Of a DNA stretch of 5,493 bases, positions 1 through 5,002 are shown piece after piece. Position 1 is the stretch's first letter; every line of letters starts with the position of its first letter. The position numbers and the translations under genes are program-made. This DNA is from Methanolobus sp. UBA118 (GTDB lineage Archaea; Halobacteriota; Methanosarcinia; Methanosarcinales; Methanosarcinaceae). The stretch lies in assembly GCA_002508635.1 (NCBI GenBank), contig DACO01000200.1, positions 410-5,902 of the forward strand, written 5' to 3'. The notes below the pieces were generated by a model. The model was not told the origin of the DNA. It was given only the letters and a program-made list of their open reading frames with translations, and did not search any database.

Positions 1-194
1 TCGATCTGGAGCTTTGCCTTCTGGACTTTCTCATTTTCCTCTTCAAGCTTTTCCAGCAGAGAATTACGCTGCTCTTCTGGAATATCCGCGTTATCTATCT
101 GCTTCTGATAGTGTGATGATAATTTCACATATTTGCGGAATATCTCGTTCATTGTGTCGAGGTCTTTTTCAAGGTCTTCAATAGATCTGGCCAT
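1..194 (-). CDS. Hypothetical coiled-coil-like protein, N-terminal part (cut by window edge)
   Basis: The reverse strand opens an ATG at 194 and runs without a stop to the window edge (64 full codons). The start is MARSIEDLEKDLDTMNEIFR and the rest is almost entirely charged or polar (Glu, Lys, Gln, Asp) with regularly spaced Leu and Ile, for example in SLLEKLEEENEKVQKAKLQI at residues 45-64. That is the look of a long amphipathic helix or coiled coil. There is no signal peptide or membrane segment in the visible part. An AGGAAGTG Shine-Dalgarno-like stretch lies 8 nt before the ATG (203-210), which supports this start. I do not recognise the family. It could be a small helical protein or the first coiled-coil arm of a larger one. 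It has its own 257-bp upstream region and follows the leuB terminator, so it is probably a separate transcription unit. Confidence 0.65.
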   Translation of the reverse strand, partial: MARSIEDLEKDLDTMNEIFRKYVKLSSHYQKQIDNADIPEEQRNSLLEKLEEENEKVQKAKLQI

Positions 195-274
195 ACAGGT
201 AACACTTCCTTCCGGAACAAAAGGACAGAAATATTCATCTTTATCCGACCTTGATTCCGGTTTTGTATAATCTT

Positions 275-320
275 AACTAATGAAACCTTAGTTCCTGCCT
301 ATATAACTATTTCTATAGTT
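275..320 (-). promoter_or_regulatory. Putative promoter with two related palindromes upstream of the coiled-coil gene
   Basis: Two perfect inverted repeats share a half-site: AACTAA-N7-TTAGTT at 275-293 and AACTAT-N4-ATAGTT at 305-320. Their left edges are 30 bp apart, about three helical turns. Between and overlapping them lies a TATA-like box on the reverse strand (GTTATATAGG, 298-307). An archaeal start site about 25 bp downstream would fall near 275-280, inside the first palindrome, leaving a leader of roughly 80 nt before the ATG at 194. A repressor binding both sites could block TBP/TFB or polymerase. The repeats are seen directly; the promoter and operator roles are inferred. Confidence 0.4.
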
Positions 321-407
321 GTGAATATAATCCTAATCATCATTATGATATCAAAACAGAAACAACATACGGATTATAAGAATAAGACAAACTGTTAAAG
401 CCAAAGG

Positions 408-438
408 AAAAAAACAGAAATGCATCCCGGAGGATGCA
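408..438 (-). terminator. Hairpin plus T-tract terminator of leuB
   Basis: TGCATCC (421-427) and GGATGCA (432-438) form a perfect 7-bp stem with a 4-base loop, 13 bp beyond the leuB stop codon. Read on the reverse strand, a T-rich stretch with a run of seven T (408-414) follows it, and a second T5 tract precedes the stem (439-443). Archaeal polymerases terminate mainly at oligo-T, with hairpins helping or stabilising the 3' end. It fits the end of the leuD-leuB transcript. Confidence 0.7.
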
Positions 439-451
439 AAAAAGAAATGAA

Positions 452-1579
452 TTATTTACCCAGGACTATCCTGGCAATGTCGTCACCGACATCTGATGTG
501 CCTGCAGAGCCACCCATGTCGTAGGTCTGGACCTTTGCTTCACGGATGTTGGTCTCGATCGCAGACACGATAGCATCTGCAGCCTCCTTTTCGCCAAGCT
601 GCTCGATCATCATGGCACCTGCCCAGATGGTTGCTATCGGGTTGACCTTGTTCTGACCCTTGTACTTCGGAGCTGAACCATGGATAGGCTCGAACATACT
701 GGTTCCTTCAGGGTTGATGTTTCCTCCCGGAGCCAGTCCGAGTCCGCCCTGCACCATTGCACCAAGATCGGTAATGATATCTCCGAACATGTTTGGGGTC
801 ACGACAACATCGAACCACTCAGGATTCTTCACGAACCACATGGTGATAGCATCGACAAAGTTGAAGTCTGTCTTTACATCAGGATGCTTTTCTGCAACTG
901 CATTGAACTCCTCTCTCCAGAATCCATATATGTCTGAGAGGACATTTGCCTTGTCAACTGATGAAACATGTTTGTTCCTCTTTTCAGCAAGATCGAAAGA
1001 GTATTCCAACACTCTCTGTGTGCCTTCCTTTGAGATCATACCTATTTGGTATCCGATCTCCTCACTGTCGGTTTCGATGTCAAGACCGAACTTTGCATTG
1101 TAAAGTGACCTGTGAACCTCAAGAAGGTCCTTACTTGTGCCTGACTTTGCACGTCCACCAATACCAATATAGAAGTCCTCGGTGTTCTCCCTGACGACAA
1201 CAAAATCGATGTCCTCGGGAGTCTTATCCTTGAGCGGACACCATACGCCATCCAGAAGCTTGATCGGGCGCAGGTTTACGTACTGGTCGAAATAGAACCT
1301 TGCAGCAAGCAGGATACCTTTCTCCAGTACCCCCGGTGCGATCCTGTCATCTCCGATCGAACCAAGGTAAATAGCGGAATACTGTGAAAGCTCCTTCAGT
1401 GAATCTTCTGAAATAAGCTCACCTGTCTCAAGATAGTGGTCAGCACCATGTGGAAACTCCTCCCATTCTACGTCAAAACCGAATCTCTCACCTGCAGCAT
1501 CGATGACCTTGCGACCTTCTGCAATGATCTCTGGTCCGATGCCGTCTCCGGGTATTACGGGTACTTTATACTGGGTCAT
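452..1579 (-). CDS. leuB: 3-isopropylmalate dehydrogenase-type beta-decarboxylating dehydrogenase
   Basis: This 375-residue enzyme belongs to the isocitrate/isopropylmalate/tartrate dehydrogenase family, cytosolic enzymes that oxidise and decarboxylate a 2-hydroxyacid using Mg2+ and NAD(P)+. The visible hallmarks are PGDGIGPEI near residue 10, the substrate arginines R94, R104 (VNLRP) and R130 (VVVREN), Y137, K210 (SSVDKANVL), and the metal-binding aspartates D243, D267 and D271 (FGDIITD). The position of isocitrate dehydrogenase's substrate Ser/Asn is Gly/Leu here (EKGILLAAR, 86-94), which argues against isocitrate and for a hydrophobic or other side chain. FDQYVNLRP resembles the D-malate/tartrate dehydrogenase branch. 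The cofactor loop HGSAPKYKGQNKVNP (300-314) looks NADP-type. An AGGAG site 6 nt before the ATG fixes the start. The gene follows leuD by 46 bp, making leucine biosynthesis the best guess; homoisocitrate (AksF, coenzyme B) or D-malate activity cannot be excluded. Confidence 0.78.
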   Translation of the reverse strand: MTQYKVPVIPGDGIGPEIIAEGRKVIDAAGERFGFDVEWEEFPHGADHYLETGELISEDSLKELSQYSAIYLGSIGDDRIAPGVLEKGILLAARFYFDQYVNLRPIKLLDGVWCPLKDKTPEDIDFVVVRENTEDFYIGIGGRAKSGTSKDLLEVHRSLYNAKFGLDIETDSEEIGYQIGMISKEGTQRVLEYSFDLAEKRNKHVSSVDKANVLSDIYGFWREEFNAVAEKHPDVKTDFNFVDAITMWFVKNPEWFDVVVTPNMFGDIITDLGAMVQGGLGLAPGGNINPEGTSMFEPIHGSAPKYKGQNKVNPIATIWAGAMMIEQLGEKEAADAIVSAIETNIREAKVQTYDMGGSAGTSDVGDDIARIVLGK

Positions 1580-1585
1580 GTTATT

Positions 1586-1590
1586 CTCCT
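1586..1590 (-). promoter_or_regulatory. Strong ribosome binding site of leuB
   Basis: AGGAG on the reverse strand lies 6 nt before the leuB ATG. It is the clearest Shine-Dalgarno in the window and sets the leuB start within the leuD-leuB gap. Confidence 0.75.
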
Positions 1591-1597
1591 GTTATAG

Positions 1598-1610
1598 TGA
1601 TATTTTATCA
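1598..1610. repeat. Short palindrome in the leuD-leuB gap
   Basis: TGATA-TTT-TATCA is a perfect inverted repeat of two 5-bp arms placed between the leuD stop and the leuB ribosome binding site. It is AT-rich and could be a weak RNA hairpin that tunes leuB relative to leuD, a processing site, or an internal TATA-like element. It may also be chance in an AT-rich gap. Confidence 0.3.
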
Positions 1611-1625
1611 AGTGTGAAGCAAATT

Positions 1626-2105
1626 TCAGATAATTCTGCGGGTATACTCTATGAGACCGCCGGCATCCATGATACCCCTGACGAACTCAGGCAGAGGTGT
1701 TGCCTGGTATTTCTCATCTTTTGTCAGGTTTGTGATAACACCTGTTGCAAAATCAACCTCAAGCTCATCGCCATCGGATATCTTATCGGTATCGGGGCAT
1801 TCGAGAAGTGCCACACCAATGTTGATTGAGTTCCTGAAGAAGATACGTGCAAAAGATTTTGCGATCACACAGCTTATCTTTGTGCCTTTAAGCGCGATAG
1901 GAGCATGTTCCCTCGAGGAACCACAACCGAAATTATTACCTGCGACAATTATGTCGCCTTCTTCTACCTGCTTTGCGAACTCCGGCCTGACACCTTCAAA
2001 AGCGTGTTCAGCAAGTTCTTCAGGCGTGTTGAGAATAAGGTACCTGCCAGGGATAACAGCATCCGTATCTACGTCATCTCCGAATTTCCAGACTCTTCCT
2101 TTCAT
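1626..2105 (-). CDS. leuD: 3-isopropylmalate dehydratase small subunit
   Basis: This 159-residue protein is the swivelling small subunit of the aconitase-superfamily hydro-lyases. It pairs with an iron-sulfur large subunit (LeuC, not in this window) to isomerise 2-isopropylmalate to 3-isopropylmalate in leucine synthesis. Family motifs are KGRVWKFGDDVDTDAVIPGRYL (residues 2-23), the active-site NNFGCGSSREHAP (57-69), and IAKSFARIFFRNSINIG (81-97). Its length is usual for archaeal stand-alone small subunits. The substrate-loop tetrad is YLIL (22-25). In Methanocaldococcus jannaschii the homoaconitase small subunit has Arg-Thr at the last two positions and the isopropylmalate one has Val-Tyr, so the hydrophobic pair here favours isopropylmalate. 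I chose the ATG at 2105 because a GGTG site lies 6 nt upstream; a GTG at 2114 would add three residues (VFN). It is first in a leuD-leuB operon and divergent from the Lrp-type gene. Confidence 0.85.
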   Translation of the reverse strand: MKGRVWKFGDDVDTDAVIPGRYLILNTPEELAEHAFEGVRPEFAKQVEEGDIIVAGNNFGCGSSREHAPIALKGTKISCVIAKSFARIFFRNSINIGVALLECPDTDKISDGDELEVDFATGVITNLTKDEKYQATPLPEFVRGIMDAGGLIEYTRRII

Positions 2106-2171
2106 ATTAAACACCGGATATCAATTATTTGGATTATCGATTAAGTTGAATACCATAGATACAATCATCCT

Positions 2172-2198
2172 AAATAATACTACTGGAAATAATACTAC
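2172..2198. repeat. Tandem 12-bp direct repeat in the leuD/lrp divergent spacer
   Basis: AAATAATACTAC occurs twice in perfect form (2172-2183 and 2187-2198), separated by TGG, giving a 15-bp period. It lies 67-93 bp upstream of the leuD ATG, where the leuD promoter should be. It may be a paired binding site for a regulator, most simply the adjacent Lrp-type protein, or part of the promoter itself. The repeat is seen directly; its function is inferred. Confidence 0.5.
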
Positions 2199-2210
2199 CG
2201 TATAATCCAC

Positions 2211-2223
2211 AGTAGCAACTACT
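2211..2223. repeat. Palindrome AGTAG-CAA-CTACT, possible operator
   Basis: This is a perfect 13-bp inverted repeat of two 5-bp arms. The size is near that of typical Lrp/AsnC operators, which are short imperfect palindromes of about 13-15 bp. The right half repeats the ACTAC core found in both neighbouring direct repeats, so the ACTAC motif occurs three times in one orientation and once inverted between 2179 and 2223. It lies upstream of the inferred lrp TATA box. Confidence 0.4.
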
Positions 2224-2231
2224 TTCTACAA

Positions 2232-2264
2232 ACCACCAGAAAAATCTTAATAGCTTCGGTGGTC
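2232..2264 (+). promoter_or_regulatory. Putative lrp promoter framed by an ACCACC/GGTGGT inverted repeat
   Basis: A purine-rich element followed by an AT-rich box (AGAAAAATCTTAATAG, 2238-2253) fits an archaeal BRE/TATA pair. A start site about 25 bp downstream would be near 2270-2275, only a few bases before the ATG at 2279. The mRNA would then be leaderless or nearly so, consistent with the lack of a well-placed Shine-Dalgarno. The box is framed by a perfect inverted repeat, ACCACC (2232-2237) and GGTGGT (2259-2264), which could be an autoregulatory site. Confidence 0.45.
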
Positions 2265-2278
2265 TTTAATTTATAGCC

Positions 2279-2722
2279 ATGGTGAGCAAAAAAGACATTC
2301 TGATCCTCTCTATACTGCAGGAAGGAGCACGCACTCCTGTTTCCGAAATAGCAAAGCAGGTAGGTCTCAGTGAGAACGGTGTCAGGTACCGGCTTGATAA
2401 ACTGGAAGAAGAGGGCTATATCAAGAACTATGTGGTCCTGCTCAACCCAAAAAAGTTCGGCAAGAATACATTTGCAATATTCAACCTTGAGATGGAACCC
2501 AAAAAAATGAAGACGGGTCTGAACAAACTACGTTCCATGGAAGAGTTTACCAGAATATATCAGACCACAGGACAGTATTCCATCAAAGCCTTCGGCCTTT
2601 TTGATGATGAAGAGGACCTGACAGCATTCATAAATGAAAAACTCCTCACAGAGATGCCTGTCCGCAACTACAGTGTTGAGATAGTAACTAAAAATATCAA
2701 GGATACCATCTACAACGTGTAA
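2279..2722 (+). CDS. Lrp/AsnC-family transcriptional regulator
   Basis: This 147-residue protein has the classic two-domain Lrp/AsnC build. Residues 4-50 are a winged helix-turn-helix: a first helix (KKDILILSILQEGARTPVSE), then IAKQVGLSENGVRYRLDKLEEEGYI with the recognition helix at about 31-41. Residues 64-140 are the ACT-like RAM ligand-binding and oligomerisation domain, with the loop TTGQYSIKAFGLFDDEEDL (96-114) at the usual effector site. Such proteins form dimers to octamers, bind amino acids and activate or repress metabolic genes and often themselves. The usual Gly-Asp-Tyr-Asp of the effector loop reads Gly-Gln-Tyr-Ser, so the ligand may differ from leucine. The gene is divergent from leuD-leuB and convergent with ablB, making both operons candidate targets. 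The start is a single ATG, probably near-leaderless, as the only GGTGGT lies 14 nt upstream. Confidence 0.92.
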   Translation: MVSKKDILILSILQEGARTPVSEIAKQVGLSENGVRYRLDKLEEEGYIKNYVVLLNPKKFGKNTFAIFNLEMEPKKMKTGLNKLRSMEEFTRIYQTTGQYSIKAFGLFDDEEDLTAFINEKLLTEMPVRNYSVEIVTKNIKDTIYNV

Positions 2723-2726
2723 GTGA

Positions 2727-2737
2727 TTTTTTTCTTT
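2727..2737 (+). terminator. Oligo-T terminator of the Lrp-type gene
   Basis: A run of seven T, then C and three T, begins 4 nt after the TAA stop. Archaeal polymerase terminates efficiently at such tracts without a hairpin. It lies in the 34-bp convergent gap, followed by the self-complementary GGCCGGCC (2745-2752). Confidence 0.6.
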
Positions 2738-2756
2738 CTGAACCGGCCGGCCAAAA

Positions 2757-3590
2757 TTAAAGGCTCTTGTACCAGATATTCATGCTTTCAAGCTTGCCGC
2801 CGATATTCGTATTCTTGACCAGTGTTCCCGCATACCGGTAGGAATTTCTTGAAAACACTATATTCATACCAAAAGAGCCGGCCCTGGCAATGGTATAAGA
2901 TGTGAGCACACCTCTCTCAGCCATCTCTTTTTCCATATAGCCCAGAAGGTACTGGGAATAACCCTTACCACGACACTCCGGAAGTGTTGCAAAGTCAGTC
3001 ATTTCCACATTATTATTCTCAATATCCATTTCAGATGACGCCAGAGCTACTATCCGGTCATCTTCCTTGATACAAAAGTAAACTACATTATCGGACATGG
3101 TCTTGAGCAGGTAGGATGGGTCCTGAATGGGGAAAGGATAGGTGGCAAAGACCTCGTTGTATATCTCTGCCATGCGCTCCACATCCTCCTCAGTACAGAG
3201 CGTGCAGGAGGCATCATTGTCAAGTCGGAAGGACTCATCTTTGCTGTCCTTTGAGAGAGCTGTCTCAAGTACTTCCTTATTGACCTTTGCATCCTCGTCG
3301 ACCATCCGGGACCTTGTGAAGTACTTACACATGAAGCTGGCATCTTCCTTGCCATCGAAGAAACCTGGCACAAATGCTTCCTCCCTGTATCCGAAAGAGA
3401 GGAAATCCTCCTTCTGAGAGGAGGGAATTTTAGCAAATATCTTGGAATAATCGTTCTTCTGTGCAATACTCTCCAGGTCTTCAAGGATGGAATCATGATC
3501 AGACGGGGAGAGATGCATCAGGTAGATCCTGTCGTTGAAACTGCCATGCTGTATCGCAGATTCGCCTACATTTTCCACTTTATCCTTCAC
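2757..3590 (-). CDS. ablB: Beta-lysine N6-acetyltransferase
   Basis: AblB transfers an acetyl group from acetyl-CoA to the epsilon-amino group of L-beta-lysine, giving the compatible solute N-epsilon-acetyl-beta-lysine that methanogens accumulate in salt. Counting from the start chosen here the protein has 277 residues: an N-terminal family-specific region (about 1-125) and a C-terminal GNAT fold (about 128-277). The acetyl-CoA pyrophosphate loop is CRGKGY (206-211), preceded by the strand EMTDFATLPE. The C-terminal YAGTLVKNTNIGGKLESM (from about 253) is characteristic of AblB. Two GTG starts are possible. The one at 3590 overlaps the ablA stop by 11 nt, has GGAG 10 nt upstream, and begins near the conserved part. 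The one at 3620 adds ten residues inside ablA with no good ribosome site. The tight overlap implies translational coupling to ablA. Confidence 0.9.
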   Translation of the reverse strand: MKDKVENVGESAIQHGSFNDRIYLMHLSPSDHDSILEDLESIAQKNDYSKIFAKIPSSQKEDFLSFGYREEAFVPGFFDGKEDASFMCKYFTRSRMVDEDAKVNKEVLETALSKDSKDESFRLDNDASCTLCTEEDVERMAEIYNEVFATYPFPIQDPSYLLKTMSDNVVYFCIKEDDRIVALASSEMDIENNNVEMTDFATLPECRGKGYSQYLLGYMEKEMAERGVLTSYTIARAGSFGMNIVFSRNSYRYAGTLVKNTNIGGKLESMNIWYKSL

Positions 3591-4896
3591 TGTCCCTTCT
3601 CTCCAGTCTTTCTGTTTCACCGGGAACCAGACTTAAGGTCTCGTCGTGGTCCACAAGCAGTTTTGCAATACCCACTGACTTGTATTCCGATGCATCTTCA
3701 AGTTTGAGCTGCAGGCTGCAGTCATCACATTCACGGCTGCAGTATACTGGTTTATAGTTTTCAGGCTCTTTATAGGATGTAATAACACCCTCGTAGTTCC
3801 TGAGAATCACCCTGTGCGTGGACCTTGATATCATATATGTCGGCAGTATTGGAATCTTTCCTCCACCTTCCGGGGCATCTATTACATATGTAGGTATGGC
3901 AAAACCACTGGTATGACCTACCAGGTGTTCCATGATCTCAATACCCTTTCCCACAGAGGTACGGAAGTGTGTAAGACCCTCCGACAGGTCACACTGGTAA
4001 AGGTAATATGGTCTTACCCTGTTCTCTACAAGTTTGTGGAACAGCCTCTTCAGAATCCTGTAACAGTCATTGACTCCTGAGAGCAGCACTGTCTGGTTAC
4101 CAAGGGGAATCCCGGCATCGGCAAGCTTTCTCAAAGCTTCCCTTGATGATTTGGTTACTTCACGCGGATGATTGAAATGGGTGTTTACCCATACAGGATG
4201 ATGCTTTTTCAGTACATTCACAAGATCATCGGTTATACGGTACGGAAGTACTACCGGCATCCTTGAACCAATCCTTATGACCTCAACATGCGGGATTGCA
4301 CGCAGTTCCGTAAGTATCCAGTCAAGATATTCGTCCGAGAGCATGAACGGGTCCCCGCCGGAAAGCAGTACATCCCTTACCTCAGGATGGTTGGCTATGT
4401 AGTCAAGTCCTTTCTGCACTTCTTCCTTTCCGGGGACGGAATCCACATCACCGACCTTCCTCTTTCTGGTACAGTGTCTGCAGTACATGGAACAGACATT
4501 ACTTATATGGAACAGCACTCTGTCGGGATACCTGTGTGTGATCCCAGGCACGGGGCTGTCAGAATCCTCTGAAAGAGGATCATGCATGTCGTCTTTCGAC
4601 AATATCAGCTCACTTGGTGAAGGGAAGGCCTGCATGAATATAGGGTCGTTCTTCAGATCATCGGCCTGAATAAGTGACAGATAATAGGGAGTTATGGAAA
4701 GTGGAAACTTTTCAAGTGTTTCTTCCAGGGATTTTCTCTCTTCCGGATCAAATTTGACATCCAGAAGTGTTTCAAATGTATCAATATCATTCACACAGTG
4801 CTTGATCTGCCATTTCCAGTCTTTCCAGTTGGAAATCACAACTTCAGGGCTTATCTTCTCAGCAATGTTTTTTTGTCTAACTAAATGGGCTTTCAT
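3580..4896 (-). CDS. ablA: L-lysine 2,3-aminomutase
   Basis: AblA is a radical-SAM, PLP-dependent enzyme that moves the alpha-amino group of L-lysine to carbon 3, making L-beta-lysine for the osmolyte pathway. In its 438 residues the key sites sit at a constant +10 offset from Clostridium subterminale KamA: the [4Fe-4S] cysteines C135, C139 and C142 (CSMYCRHC), R144 for the substrate carboxylate, C278 as zinc ligand, D303 (CDLSEG) and D340 for the substrate epsilon-amine, and K347 (DAPEGGGK) forming the PLP Schiff base. SGGDP (179-183) is also typical of the radical-SAM core. A C-terminal cysteine cluster, C386/C390/C393, matches the zinc-binding tail but with different spacing. The ATG at 4896 is preceded by GTGAT, 3 nt away. 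The gene is first in the ablA-ablB operon. The neighbouring acetyltransferase makes osmolyte synthesis far likelier than lysine degradation. Confidence 0.95.
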   Translation of the reverse strand: MKAHLVRQKNIAEKISPEVVISNWKDWKWQIKHCVNDIDTFETLLDVKFDPEERKSLEETLEKFPLSITPYYLSLIQADDLKNDPIFMQAFPSPSELILSKDDMHDPLSEDSDSPVPGITHRYPDRVLFHISNVCSMYCRHCTRKRKVGDVDSVPGKEEVQKGLDYIANHPEVRDVLLSGGDPFMLSDEYLDWILTELRAIPHVEVIRIGSRMPVVLPYRITDDLVNVLKKHHPVWVNTHFNHPREVTKSSREALRKLADAGIPLGNQTVLLSGVNDCYRILKRLFHKLVENRVRPYYLYQCDLSEGLTHFRTSVGKGIEIMEHLVGHTSGFAIPTYVIDAPEGGGKIPILPTYMISRSTHRVILRNYEGVITSYKEPENYKPVYCSRECDDCSLQLKLEDASEYKSVGIAKLLVDHDETLSLVPGETERLERRDSEG

Positions 4897-4924
4897 CGAA
4901 TCACGATCGAAAAGTTGAAAAATG

Positions 4925-4940
4925 TATTTTTAAGGTTCAA
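4925..4940 (-). promoter_or_regulatory. Putative ablA promoter (TATA-like box)
   Basis: On the reverse strand, GAACC followed by TTAAAAATA resembles a BRE/TATA pair. A start site about 25 bp downstream would lie close to 4903, giving a leader of only a few bases before the ATG at 4896. A second candidate, CTATAG near 4951-4956, would give a leader of roughly 30 nt that includes the GTGAT ribosome site. I cannot decide between them by eye. Confidence 0.4.
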
Positions 4941-4987
4941 ATATTGTCACTATAGCATAATCCATGACCGCACTCAATAACAAAACG

Positions 4988-5002
4988 CTGCAAAAATTGC
5001 AG
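4988..5002. repeat. Perfect palindrome upstream of ablA
   Basis: CTGCAA-AAA-TTGCAG is a perfect 15-bp inverted repeat with 6-bp arms, about 90 bp before the ablA ATG and 50-75 bp upstream of the inferred TATA boxes. This is a position where archaeal activators bind. ablAB is known to be salt-induced in Methanosarcina, so a regulator site is plausible here, but this role is inferred. The rest of 4897-5143 shows a near-palindrome, CTTACTAGTGAG (5042-5053), two GAATATT copies (about 5023 and 5077) and no convincing gene. Confidence 0.4.

Noticed and set aside
195..451. Possible small RNA gene, tRNA or C/D box RNA in the left spacer
   Set aside because: I found no cloverleaf, no paired C and D boxes and no GC-rich island. 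Only the leuB terminator hairpin and the two AACTA palindromes stand out.
660..1103. Plus-strand open frame (147 codons) opposite leuB
   Set aside because: It is antisense to a conserved catalytic region of leuB and has no ribosome site or recognisable domain.
2121..2168. A 15-codon reverse-strand reading frame (MIVSMVFNLIDNPNN) just before leuD, with five branched-chain residues, resembling a leader peptide
   Set aside because: Its AGG touches the ATG, leaving no usable ribosome-site spacing. There is no run of leucine codons and no competing hairpins or terminator before leuD. Ile and Asn codons are expected in AT-rich DNA.
1651..2205. Long plus-strand open frame (184 codons) opposite leuD
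   Set aside because: It is antisense to a gene with unmistakable family motifs, and its translation is low-complexity Ser/Pro/Thr-rich. It is a shadow of leuD codon use.
2743..2752. GC-rich self-complementary CCGGCCGGCC stretch in the convergent gap
   Set aside because: It is too short to form a hairpin with a loop, and it is not directly followed by a T-run long enough for the ablB transcript. It may be incidental, though it lies between the two gene ends.
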